From Aotearoamyces nothofagi (lineage: Eukaryota; Ascomycota; Leotiomycetes; Leotiales; Tympanidaceae): 64,000 nucleotides of DNA. Position 1 is the stretch's first letter; the number at the start of each line of letters is the position of its first letter. Below are positions 47,148 to 57,134 of this stretch, in pieces. The stretch is taken from NCBI GenBank assembly GCA_015345905.1, contig JADDTR010000001.1, positions 310,001-374,000 on the forward strand. Direction: 5' to 3'. The notes beneath the pieces are model-generated. The model was not told the DNA's origin. It worked only from the letters and a program-made list of their open reading frames with translations, and did no database searches. A program made the position numbers and the translations under genes.

Positions 47148-48187
47148 GGCAGAGAGAGAAAAGAGCAGTATAGGTGAATTGTGTAGGACTCACCAAAGAT
47201 GGCTTAAAATCGGCTTTGAGGATCAAGTGGCCAAGTGTTCGGTATGCAGTACCGCAATAGGAAAGGGTGATGCAGGATCAATCCAACTGAGTTCGCATTC
47301 AAGATAGCAAGCACAATGTCTCCAGCGTGATCTATCTGGAGTTATGTGCACTGTGTGTCGTTCTTTCCGGCGAATTGTGGACGAAGTGTTGGGCGTCGAC
47401 ACTGACCGCGTACTGGCTGAAAGTTGACCGTGCCTCACCGGCGAGACGTGGTTGGATCAGCGATGCGTCTCTTTCAAGGCTCATGAATGTGCCCCAGCGT
47501 GCTTGTTGCTGTCACTAACTAAATGCACAATGGTAGAATATCAGTGCTGTAGTCACGTTCCTCTATTCAAAGATGCCATGCAGAAGTCAAAAGTCTGGCA
47601 TCACACGGTACAAGATAGACAGGCCGTCCGAGGGTTCCCTGGATTTTGTCGCGTTGTACGGAACAGAGCTGCAACCCTCCGTCATCGACCACCCTCTAAT
47701 AATAAAGCTAAGGTAAGGCTGTTATTGCATTTGTACAAGCACAAACGCATTCCCGAAACCCAATTTCAGTAAGCTGATTAAGGACTTCTATACAATCCAA
47801 ACAAAGGCATAGCCCCAAATCAGTCAGATAATGGAAAATATTCGGCCCTGGTTATGCATTTGTGATGAAAGTTACATACAGCTTCCAAGTTCAGATTTCA
47901 TGGTACATGCAAGCATGAGCTTAACCTAATTTTTAGTTTAGGCGGTGTATCACGTGATTGCTTAGCACTCACCTCACTTTACAGTACATCGCGTCCGAAG
48001 GCGCGTAGGCGGCGCGACAAATGGTCAACATTCATGCAAACTGTGACCACGAAAGCAGCGGTAAATATCTGGCCAACGCCACTCGAGTATAAGGCCTCAT
48101 GCGCTACCCGCTGCGATTCATCTGATCGAATCTCGAGTATCCTGCCACCGCCGTGTCGCGCCTCCGCAGCCCCGCGAAGCAATCAAG
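47125..48187. promoter_or_regulatory. Divergent promoter region GPC1 / SMC1 with a palindromic E-box
   Basis: 1.06 kb between divergent starts. The perfect 10-bp palindrome ATCACGTGAT lies at 47949-47958, about 230 bp before the SMC1 ATG, and fits a Cbf1-type bHLH site. Small ORFs (for example 47452-47772) have no domain. Confidence 0.5.
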
Positions 48188-51100
48188 ATGGGCAAACTTA
48201 TCCGTCTCGAGCTCTTCAGTTAGTTGTCCTACCCGTTATGAATGGTAATTGAATACTCACTATTGCGTAGATTTTAAATCCTACAAAGGTCATCACACGC
48301 TCCTCTTCGGAGACTCGTACTTCACTTCCATTATTGGTCCCAATGGCTCCGGAAAGTCCAATTCGTAAGTTTCCTACCCCCCGAGGCAAGGATAGGCAAT
48401 ACTAATCTAGCTATAAGCATGGACGCGATTTCCTTCGTTCTAGGAATAAAGTCTTCACATCTGCGATCGGCCCATCTACGAGATCTTGTATATCGCGGTC
48501 GAGTTTTAAAGACGTCGAAGATTAACGACGATGGATCCGCAGATGCACCAGCCACTAATGGAAATGCAAACGGTAGCCAACGGTCAGATGGAGACGGCGT
48601 AGATTTACAGAAATCAGAACGCAGTGACCCAAAGAGCGCTTGGGTAATGGCAGTTTACGAAGACGACGCAGGAGACGAGCAGAAGTGGAAGCGTACAATT
48701 ACAAGTCAGGGCGCCAGTGAATATCGAATCAACAACCGAGTTGTAAGTGCTCAGCAATATAATGAAGCCCTCGAGGCGGAAAATATTCTTATCAAGGCAC
48801 GAAACTTCCTAGTCTTTCAGGGAGATGTGGAGGCAATTGCATCTCAGTCGCCGAAGGACTTGACACGGTTGATTGAGCAAATCTCAGGCAGTTTAGAGTA
48901 CAAAGCGGAATATGAGCGTCTAGAAGAGGAGGCTGAACAGGCCGCAGAGAATCAGAACGCCAGTTTACATCGCCGACGTGGCATTAACTCTGAGATTAAG
49001 CAGTATCAAGAGCAGAAAAAGGAGGCAGAGAATTTCCAAGCTAAAGCTGAAGAGCGCGACAATGCTATTATCACTCACATTCTTTGGAAACTCTTCCATT
49101 TTCAAAAAGCTATGGAAGAGTCTGGTGCTGAGATCCAGAGACTTCAGGAGGAACTGAAAGAGTTTCGCCGTGGCGTTGAAAAATATGAGAAGGCTTTGGA
49201 TGATGCTCGGAAAGATCAGGCCCGGGCCCAGAGAGAAGTGAGCAAGGTTGAGCGTAGTATCAAGAACAAGGAGAAAGAAGTTGAGGACAAAGAAAATAGC
49301 CTTGTTCCTCTCGATGAGAAGGTTGATCAGGTTGTCAAAGAGACCGAAAAGATCCGGCGAAGGGTCAATGAAGTCATCAAGGAACGAGATCAACAACAAG
49401 CAGGAATCGAGAGCGCCAAGAAGGAGCTCGGTATCGTTGAGAAAGCCCATAAGCATTTTGAGGCTCAATGGCGAGAAACCATGAAAAGGCAGGGCAAGGC
49501 GCTCAGCGAAGCTGACCTCAAGGAGTACAACAAGCTTAGAGCACAAGTCATCAGCCAGACCTCGCAGAATCAAGCCAAACTCGACAATCTCCTACGCCAA
49601 CTAAAGACGGATGAGGTGACAGTCAACAGTCTTAAGAGCAAAGTTGATGCATCACAAGCCCAAGTAGATAAGCTCTCAGAGGAGGTGAGCTCTATTAATG
49701 AGCGAAAAGATACCATGAAGGCCTCCGTAAAGCAAATCTCCAAAGAAATTGACGCCAAAAAAAAGGAATTCCATAGCGTCCAGTCAGAGCGCGTACGGAC
49801 CAACCACAAGCGCACAGAGCTTGATGAAAAGATCGCCGAAGTCCTCAGGAAACTTGACGATGCGAATGCTGGTAGAAGACAGAACGACAAGGAGATGAGA
49901 ATCAAAGAAATGGTAACTTCGCTGAAGCGTATTTTCCCTGGTGTTCGAGGCCGTGTCGGTGAGCTTTGTAAACCGAAGCAGAAGAAATTTGATGAAGCTG
50001 TCATCACTGCCCTCGGACGAGATTTCGATTCTATTGTTGTAGATACAGAGAAGACGGGCACAGAATGCGTTCAGTATCTCAAGGATCAACGTTTCAGCCC
50101 CATGACATTTATTCCTCTAGACAACATAAAAGTAAATGCGGTCAATTCCAGCATGAAGGGTCTATCTAAGGCGCGTCTTACCATCGATACTATTGACTTC
50201 GATTCCTCACTCGAGAGAGCAATGTCTTATGCTTGTGGGAGCTCTATTGTCTGTGACGACCTTGCGACTGCAAAGCAAATCTGCTATGAAAAAGGTATAC
50301 AGGTTAAAGCTGTTACTCTCGAAGGTTTCGTAATCCATAAAGCAGGTCTGATGACTGGTGGGCGGGGTGCTGAAGGTAAGGCCGGAAAGCGAAGGTTCGA
50401 GGAGCATGATGTCCAAAACCTCAACAAGTTGCTAGAAAAGTTGATGGATGAACTGCATGCTCTACCGAAGGCTAGCCACAGAGGTTCGGCTGAGGAGACG
50501 CTCCAGAGTGACCTCACAGGTCTCGAGCAAAGACTCGAGTATGCAAAGGGCGAACTAGCCGCATTCGAGCAGAATTTAGCAAGCAAGAAAAAGGAATTGG
50601 ACCACCAAAAGCGCCAGCTATCTGAACTCAAGCCAAAGTACGATGAGAAGACTACACAGCTGGAGGGTCTTCAGGAGACTGTTAAAGAGTTCCAGGAGGC
50701 TATCTCTGAGATCGAGGATCAAGTATTTGCTACGTTCTGCCAGAAACTTGGATACACAGACATTCGTGCTTACGAGGCGCAACAAGGTGGCCTAGAACAA
50801 GAAGCCGCTCAGAAGAGAAATGACTTCGAATTACAGAAGCAACGGCTGCAAAGTAGACTGAGCTGGGAGACTTCACGAATAAAGGAGACTGAAAGTCGCG
50901 TGACACGAATGGAGGACCAGATAGAGAGGCTCACCCAGGATATTGAAACATACAAAGCCGAGAAGGCCGATCTGGAGAACGCGCTTGACGTGGACAATGC
51001 TGAACTTGAGACTCTATCACAGGAGCTAGAAGAGCAGAAGGGAAAGCTGGCGAAGAAGACTGAAAAGGTTGTCGAGGCTCGGAACGAATTACAGAAGCGA

Positions 51101-52134
51101 AGCAAGAACGTCGACAGCACCATTAGAGCCATTACCGCCTTGGAGGCACAGGCTCAACGCGCCACTGCTGATCGATATGCCTTACTCCGTCGCTGCAAAT
51201 TAGAGCAAATTCTGGTTCCACTAACAGCCGAGTCGGACAGCCTGGACACCCTTCCAGTGGACAATATACTCCAAGCAGATCCGGATGCGATGGATATTGA
51301 TGAAGGCGATGTGCCAGATGCAGCTATTACAGACTATGGCATTGAAGTAGACTTTGAAGGGCTCGAGGATGATCTCAAAGAATCTAGTGAAGGCAACATC
51401 GAAGAGCAGCTGCAAGAGAAAATCGCCTCTCTTACTGCTGAATTGGAAAAGCTCAACCCCAACATGCGCGCCATAGAACGGCTTGGTGCTGTTGAGACAC
51501 GTCTGAAGACTACAGAGAAAGATTTCGAAGATGCTCGTCGGGTTGCTAAAGCAAGCCGTGATGCCTTTAACGAAGTCAAAGAGAAGCGATTCGAGCTCTT
51601 CAACAAGGCCTTCACGCACATCTCCGAGCAGATTACCCACGTCTACAAGGATCTCACACGTTCAGCGACCTTCCCGCTTGGTGGGCAAGCGTACCTCGAC
51701 ATTGAGGACAGTGACGCGCCGTACCTATCAGGCATCAAATACCATGCCATGCCACCGCTCAAGCGCTTCCGCGACATGGAGCATCTCTCGGGCGGCGAGA
51801 AGACCATGGCGGCGCTCGCCCTGCTCTTCGCCGTCCACAGCTACCAGCCCTCGCCCTTCTTCGTCCTCGACGAGGTCGACGCCGCGCTCGACAACGCCAA
51901 CGTGGAGAAGATCCGCAACTACATCCGCGAGCACGCCAACCCCGGCATGCAGTTCATCGTCATCAGCCTGAAGACGGGCCTCTTCCAGGGAAGCGAGAGC
52001 CTGGTCGGCGTGTACAGGGACCAGGATGCTAACTCCTCAAACACCCTGACGCTCGACGTAAGTTTCCCTTGATGCGCAGCAGCCGTTCTGGTGCATCTTC
52101 GCTAACATATCACTAGTTGCGGAAGTATCAGTAA
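48188..52134 (+). CDS. SMC1: Cohesin subunit Smc1
   Basis: Exons 48188-48218, 48271-48364, 48418-52057 and 52117-52134 give 1,260 aa. The head is split by introns: MGKLIRLELF, then NFKSYKG...IIGPNGSGKS (Walker A, 33-40), then MDAISFVLGIKSSHLRS, a hallmark of Smc1. Long coiled coils flank a hinge (about 525-680, FPGVRGRVGELCKPK to GGRGAEGKAGKRRF). The C-terminal head has LSGGEKTMAALALLFA (signature) and FFVLDEVDAALDNAN (Walker B). The last exon is 18 nt and encodes LRKYQ. Smc1 pairs with Smc3 in the cohesin ring that holds sister chromatids. From about 51640 to the end the codons become strongly G/C-ending, unlike the rest of the gene. Confidence 0.97.
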
Positions 52135-52599
52135 GAGAGACAGAGAGAGAGAGAGAGAGTTATCGTGGGATACGGCGTTAAGGGGAGGCTTATCGTTGCT
52201 ATATTTTCTTCTTCTTATTTGTTCCCACTTGCATAGTTCTGCGCGGCGGCCTTACTGCCTGCTACTGTAGTAGTGATGTACTTGTCGATGGCATGGGCCT
52301 GGGAATTGCTTCAGGAGAGGAAGAAGAAGAAGTCCCCAGATGTATTGATTACCATACCATATAGAACCCTCTCTAAACAGAACATGATCAGCATATCGCC
52401 ACGAGAGTATAGTAGCTCTCATGCCCGGATGTCCAGCAGCATTGTAGCAAAAGACAGACTGTCCCGAGCTGAACTTCTACTCAAAAGGGCGTTTGTTCTC
52501 TGGCTTGAAGAGAGATGTATAGCCGCAATCTATATCCACATCTAGCACACAGACAAGGTATCTCCGCTCAAAACGGCAGTTGCAAAAAACTTAAAGCAT
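52135..52599. other. Convergent intergenic with a GA repeat
   Basis: 465 bp between the stops of SMC1 and the CoA-transferase gene. A GA-repeat tract with one C interruption opens it, with (AG)9 pure at 52142-52159. The rest is AT-rich 3' UTR. Confidence 0.6.
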
Positions 52600-54446
52600 C
52601 TACCCATCAAAAGCATCTACCTGTCCCTCCAAAACCTGCTCTTCAACCTCCCACCCCTCCCACGTCGGCGCGTCGAACCCATTCGGACGACTCGCCCTCG
52701 AGAACCCCACCGCGACGCCCTCCACGCTGACGGCACTCCTGGCCCAACGGATCTCGTCGTCGAATGCCTTGCTGTGCGCCTGCTGCATGACGGCGTCGGA
52801 AAAGAGGTCCGGGTGGAGGCGCTTCATGCTCCGCAGTGCTCGTTTCCCGACTTCGTCGACGCTGTCTGCGTGTCTCAGGGCGAAGAAGTCGGCGTCGTGT
52901 TCTTCCCTGATTCGCTTCTGCACGTCACTGCTGTAGAGGCCCAGCTGCAGCAGGAAGACGTCGTATTGGCACAGGCTCGTCCGACCGACCCAGCTCCCGC
53001 CTTGCGTGGCGCGTCTGAAGAGGCCGGTCAGGGCGGCGATGGCGCCCATGCAGCCGGTCCCGTAATCGGACATCGGGAACGGGGGCACCACGGGTTCGGA
53101 GAGGCCCATGAAGGCGCCCTGGGCCCAGGCAACGCCCGTGGCACAATCGGCGATCTGTTGCCAGCCTGGGCGGCCGGCCAGTTCGCCTTGGGGCCCGAAG
53201 CAGTCTTCGGAAACGTAAACGATGCCTTTTCCGCGGTGCTTGACCTTTTCGAGGATTGCTTCTGGAGTGTAGCCTAGGTGTGCCAAGCTGCCGGGCCGGT
53301 AGCCGTCGAGGATGACGTCGGCGGTTTGGAGGAGGTCTTCGAAGATTGAGCGGCCGGATGGAGTCTTGAGATCGATGTCGCAAGTGTGTTTCCCCGTATT
53401 CCCATCTACCTGGAAGAAAGGAACGTCGGGGAGACGAGGTGATGTTACTTTTATAACTGTTGCGCCGTATTCTGCGAGGGTGCGGCCGATGGCTGGACCG
53501 GCGATGATGCGGCAGAGTTCCAGAACCCGGATACCGGTGAGAATCTGGGGCTTGCTAGTTGACGTGGAAGAGGATGAGCTGAATGGAGCTGGTGGAGACG
53601 ATTTTTCGAGTGGAGTTAAAGTCCATGGCGGGAGAGATAGGAGTGCCTTCCCCTGATGAGAGAATTAGTCTTCTAATTTATTTGATACAGATCAGACACC
53701 TACATGGTCTGTTTGCCGGAAAGCTTCCCATTTCAAACAGGTAACTCCGGCTTGCCTATTCTTTGCATTCATCACTTCCAACTCGGCTGCGGAGAATTGT
53801 TTGACCTTGTTCTCAATTGTGTTGATACAGTCTTGATATAGAGTGATGTCCGGTCGATGCGATTCTAGGCCTATCATATTCAAAGTGGTGCTAGCTTCCA
53901 AGGAACCATGGATGTGGTAATACTCCCCACGAATCTTTGTCTGATAGAGATTTGCTGAGAACCTCCGATACAGGATTGACTGTGCCTGCAACAGGTCCGT
54001 ATCTACGACGCCGTGAGAATTGCTTCCGAGGCAGCTGTTATATGGAGAGGGTTACCTTTTAATTTTGCGTTCACTTTTGAGTCGCCTTTCTCAAGGCCAC
54101 CAATCGTTGCTATGTATGTTGAAAACATGAAAGCCGCCGTCTTTTCCAGATTTACATCAATTATCCGCTGCCTCCTTCCATACCTGATGTCAGCGATAGC
54201 GGCAACGGCACTGCCCTCAACAGCCTTCAACGCCGCCCCTGCTTCTGTTTCTTTAAATGGGCATGGGAAATAGATTCCATCACTATCAGACGTCGTGCTG
54301 AAGACGACATTTTTCAGATGTTCCTTGACCTCCTGTGGTAATTGGTCACCAAGGGACTCCTTGAGTGCACCGATGGCTTGCTCTGCACCTTCCGACACAG
54401 AGTATTTGCCCTCCAAGGCGTCTTTAAGAGCCCTTGTAATCGCCAT
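52600..54446 (-). CDS. CaiB/BaiF family (class III) CoA-transferase
   Basis: Exons on the minus strand are 54446-54056, 54002-53704 and 53652-52600, giving 580 aa from the ATG at 54446. Class III enzymes move CoA between carboxylic acids through an aspartyl-CoA thioester. The core in exon 3 has GIRVLELCRIIAGPAIGRTLAEYGATVIKV, the CaiB N-terminal signature, LKTPSGRSIFEDLLQTADVILDGYRPGSL, and PMSDYGTGCMGAIAAL, where the Asp is the likely nucleophile (by alignment from memory with the family's PIADLAAG block). The 230 N-terminal residues (MAITRALKDALEG, AVAAIADIRYGRRQRIIDVNLEKTAA) look like a second, degenerate copy of the fold, as in other fungal double-domain members. The acid substrate cannot be told. 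Exon 3 is much richer in G/C-ending codons than exons 1-2. Confidence 0.9.
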
Positions 54447-54959
54447 AATCTCATTGTAGTCCTGCACTCGGCAATATGTTGCGCGAGGAGCCGATTTCCT
54501 GCTTGGTGGTTTATTTTGTATATCAAAGAGAGTTAAGAATAGGAGCTTGAAATAGAGTTGTATATCAATTCACTCCTTGCTGGAAACAGAGGCTCTCTCG
54601 AGCTTCAAGACTGTTGAAACATAATAAGGAAATATGGGGAGCCATCCTGTAATGGAATCCACGGAAAGTATATAGATGTATCCCATAATTGCAGCACGGG
54701 TCCAGTTGGCATTTGGCACATTGGGCTAGCGGTGCCAGCATTTCTCCACGGTAGCTTGGTAGGTAGATGATGACGTGGGGAAGGCTGGCCCGCCGAGGAA
54801 TGCCTCTTTGCTGGGTACCAGATAGGAAGCCCATCCGGTGAAGGCTGGTATACATCTGGGGAGCCACTGGTTAGTAAAGCGGCGAAAGGCGTGAGAGGGT
54901 TGGCACTTCTCCCGAGCTTCAAGGGCCGTATCCGATGAACTGGAGATGGCGAGGATCCT

Positions 54960-54979
54960 CTGTTGAGGATCCTCAACAG
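54960..54979. promoter_or_regulatory. Perfect 20-bp palindrome
   Basis: CTGTTGAGGATCCTCAACAG equals its own reverse complement. A second GAGGATCCTC palindrome sits directly before it (54951-54960), giving two copies of the core 19 bp apart. The layout would suit a dimeric regulator, but no factor is known to me. Confidence 0.4.
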
Positions 54980-56010
54980 GCAGTGAGCACCAGCAGGGAG
55001 CGGCTGCCTGCCAGTCACAGGAGGGGGGCTTCCGACGGCAGTCCCATGGGCATACACGGCAGTGTGGCCGGTGGTACAGAACAGTACCAGCACGCAGTTA
55101 CTGGTGCATTGCACCGTGGCCGACAGCCTGGACTTGCTCCAGATGGCGATGGGCCCGGATGCTGCCAGGTGCAGGTTGCAGCGCCGGCCATGCGTCCCTC
55201 TGGGCGCACTGATCGTCCAAGGGACACGGAAATGGAAGCGGCACGACCAGAATCAGATAACTCTGTTGCAAACATGAGATGGCGAGACGAGACGGCCGGA
55301 CAGCCAGATGGTGCCAGGCTACACACAGCAGGGGACGGACCGGGCGGCCGACAGAAAACGAGCGAATAGCATGTAGACGGCTGGCTGGCCAGCACGACAA
55401 CTGATTGCTCGCAGCGGTGATGGGCGAGAGGCTTGCATTACGGTGTCTATTGCAGACTTGCAGACTTGCAGTGTCCTGCGAGCGACAGACGGGCACTGGG
55501 CAGACAACTCTTGGGGCGGTATAGGACAGTATATGTCCAGCAGCAGCTTTCCGCTGGGGTGGTAGAGTCGGCAGGATACACTCCAGCGGGCCAGAAGTCG
55601 CATAGCATCACCAGAGGTCACTAGAAGTCACTGGAAGTCACTGCACGTCTATACGCCCGGGTCTCGGACAATTAAAGGCTCCGGACAAGCAGCCATCGTA
55701 GTATGTATTCCTGGGTGCTGGAGCAAGCTGGGCAAGCTGGGCAAGATGGCCGTACTGTAGCAGAGGAACGAAGACGAGAGCAAAGACGGGAACGAAGACG
55801 GACGGGAGCCGGCGACGGTGTACGGCACTACGGTACACGGCAGTACGGTACGTCACTGCAGCACGCTACGCGACAGCCACTCTCCACAGCTCCACAGCTC
55901 CAGCGCAGCAGATGCCGGAAACTGGGGGTTGGAGGGCACTACCGAGCCGGGCTAGCTGGGTAGGTATGGAGGCGTGCAGTGTAGGTAGTATAGTGCAGTG
56001 TAGTGTAGTG

Positions 56011-56070
56011 TAGTGTACGGTAGTGTAGAGCAGTGTACTGTAGAGCAGTGTACTGTAGAGCAGTGTGTTG
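56011..56070. repeat. 15-bp minisatellite, left arm of an inverted pair
   Basis: GTGTA repeats lead into three units of TAGAGCAGTGTACTG (56026-56040, 56041-56055, 56056-56070; the last with two changes). Its reverse complement resembles the array at 56330-56480. Confidence 0.85.
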
Positions 56071-56329
56071 TAGGCAGCTGTAGGTGGTGGTGGGTACTGG
56101 GTACGGTAGTTGTAGGCAGTGTTGGACAGCAGTGGTGGGCAGCAGTGGGGAACAGCGGGGAGGTACAGCACCCTACAGCACCTACAGTGCCTACAGGGCT
56201 GGTGCTTGAGTACACTACGGGTCGGTATTCGGCACAGTGTGTAGTGGCACCAGACTACTGCAGTACACTGCACTGCAGCACACTGCTCTACAGCACGCAC
56301 TCTCTCTACAGCATCCATCCTACCCTACA

Positions 56330-56480
56330 CCACAGTACAGTACACTCTCTACAGTACACTACCCTACAGTACACTCCCTACAGTACACTACCCTACAGTA
56401 CACTCCCTACAGTACACTACTCTGCAGTACCGCACACTCTCTACAGTACACTACTCTACAGTACACTCTCTACACTACAC
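56330..56480. repeat. 14/15-bp minisatellite, right arm of an inverted pair
   Basis: Units CTACAGTACACTACC (15) and CTACAGTACACTCC (14) alternate about ten times, with some CTACTCT variants. The unit is close to the reverse complement of the left array about 260 bp away. Confidence 0.85.
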
Positions 56481-57134
56481 TACAATGCACGGCACGGCAC
56501 CGGGCACACTGTACAGACAGCTGCACGCCTCTTACAGAGATCTCAGTCTCCCTTGCAGTGGGGAGCTGCGCAGCTGCGGGGAGGGGTCGGGCGTGCGTTC
56601 CTCGCTGCTCGCTCTGCCATGGTAGCGGGCTGCTTCTGCCCTGCCGGCTGCTGGTGGCTGCCGCACTGCACCCCGAGCTGAGCCTACTGCGAGCCGCGAT
56701 GCCGTCATACCGCAAATGCCACAGTGCCGTTGCAGTGAAACCACCTTCGTCGTCCGCTCTCCGGGCGTCTCCAGGCGTCTCCAGGTGCTCCACATACTGC
56801 TTGCCAGCCTCGTCGCCATCAGCACCTCTTTGGGGATGGGTGGCTGCTGCAGCTGCTACCTGTCTTCTCCGCCGTCTATACGTCTCCTGGACTCTTGGCC
56901 GGCCTCGTCTTTGCTCGTGCCGTGCAGCTATCCGCATCCATCCATCCACCGTCGGCCGTCTCCCGTCGACCGTCCACATCGATTCCCACGTCAACATCCA
57001 CGCCCACTCCCACATCCGACGACAACCACGGATATTCCTCTCTCATCCGGCTCTTGAACCACGTCCCCACTGTTGTACATCCCCCTCGCCGCCTCCCTGA
57101 AGCATGACAGACGGTCTCGGGGCTGTCCAGAGTC

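Larger units (their letters stand above)
54447..57134. other. 2.7 kb gene-free zone with minisatellites
   Basis: The interval lies between the divergent CoA-transferase and Zn2Cys6 genes. It holds a perfect 20-bp palindrome (54960-54979), three 10-mers of GGGCAAGCT type (about 55722-55750), AGTCACTGGA-type 10-mers (about 55612-55645), and an inverted pair of minisatellites (55990-56490). The long ORFs inside follow the repeat periods and show no domain. Confidence 0.6.

Noticed and set aside
55866-56318. 150-codon minus-strand ORF with YSTLLYSTLL repeats
   Set aside because: Another by-product of the minisatellite on the opposite strand.
56011-56480. CRISPR-like array
   Set aside because: Units are contiguous without unique spacers and the genome is fungal; it is a minisatellite.
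56237-57100. 287-codon ORF with repeated LQYTTLQYT words
   Set aside because: The ORF is produced by the 14/15-bp minisatellite, which keeps several frames open; frame use shifts along it and no family is visible.
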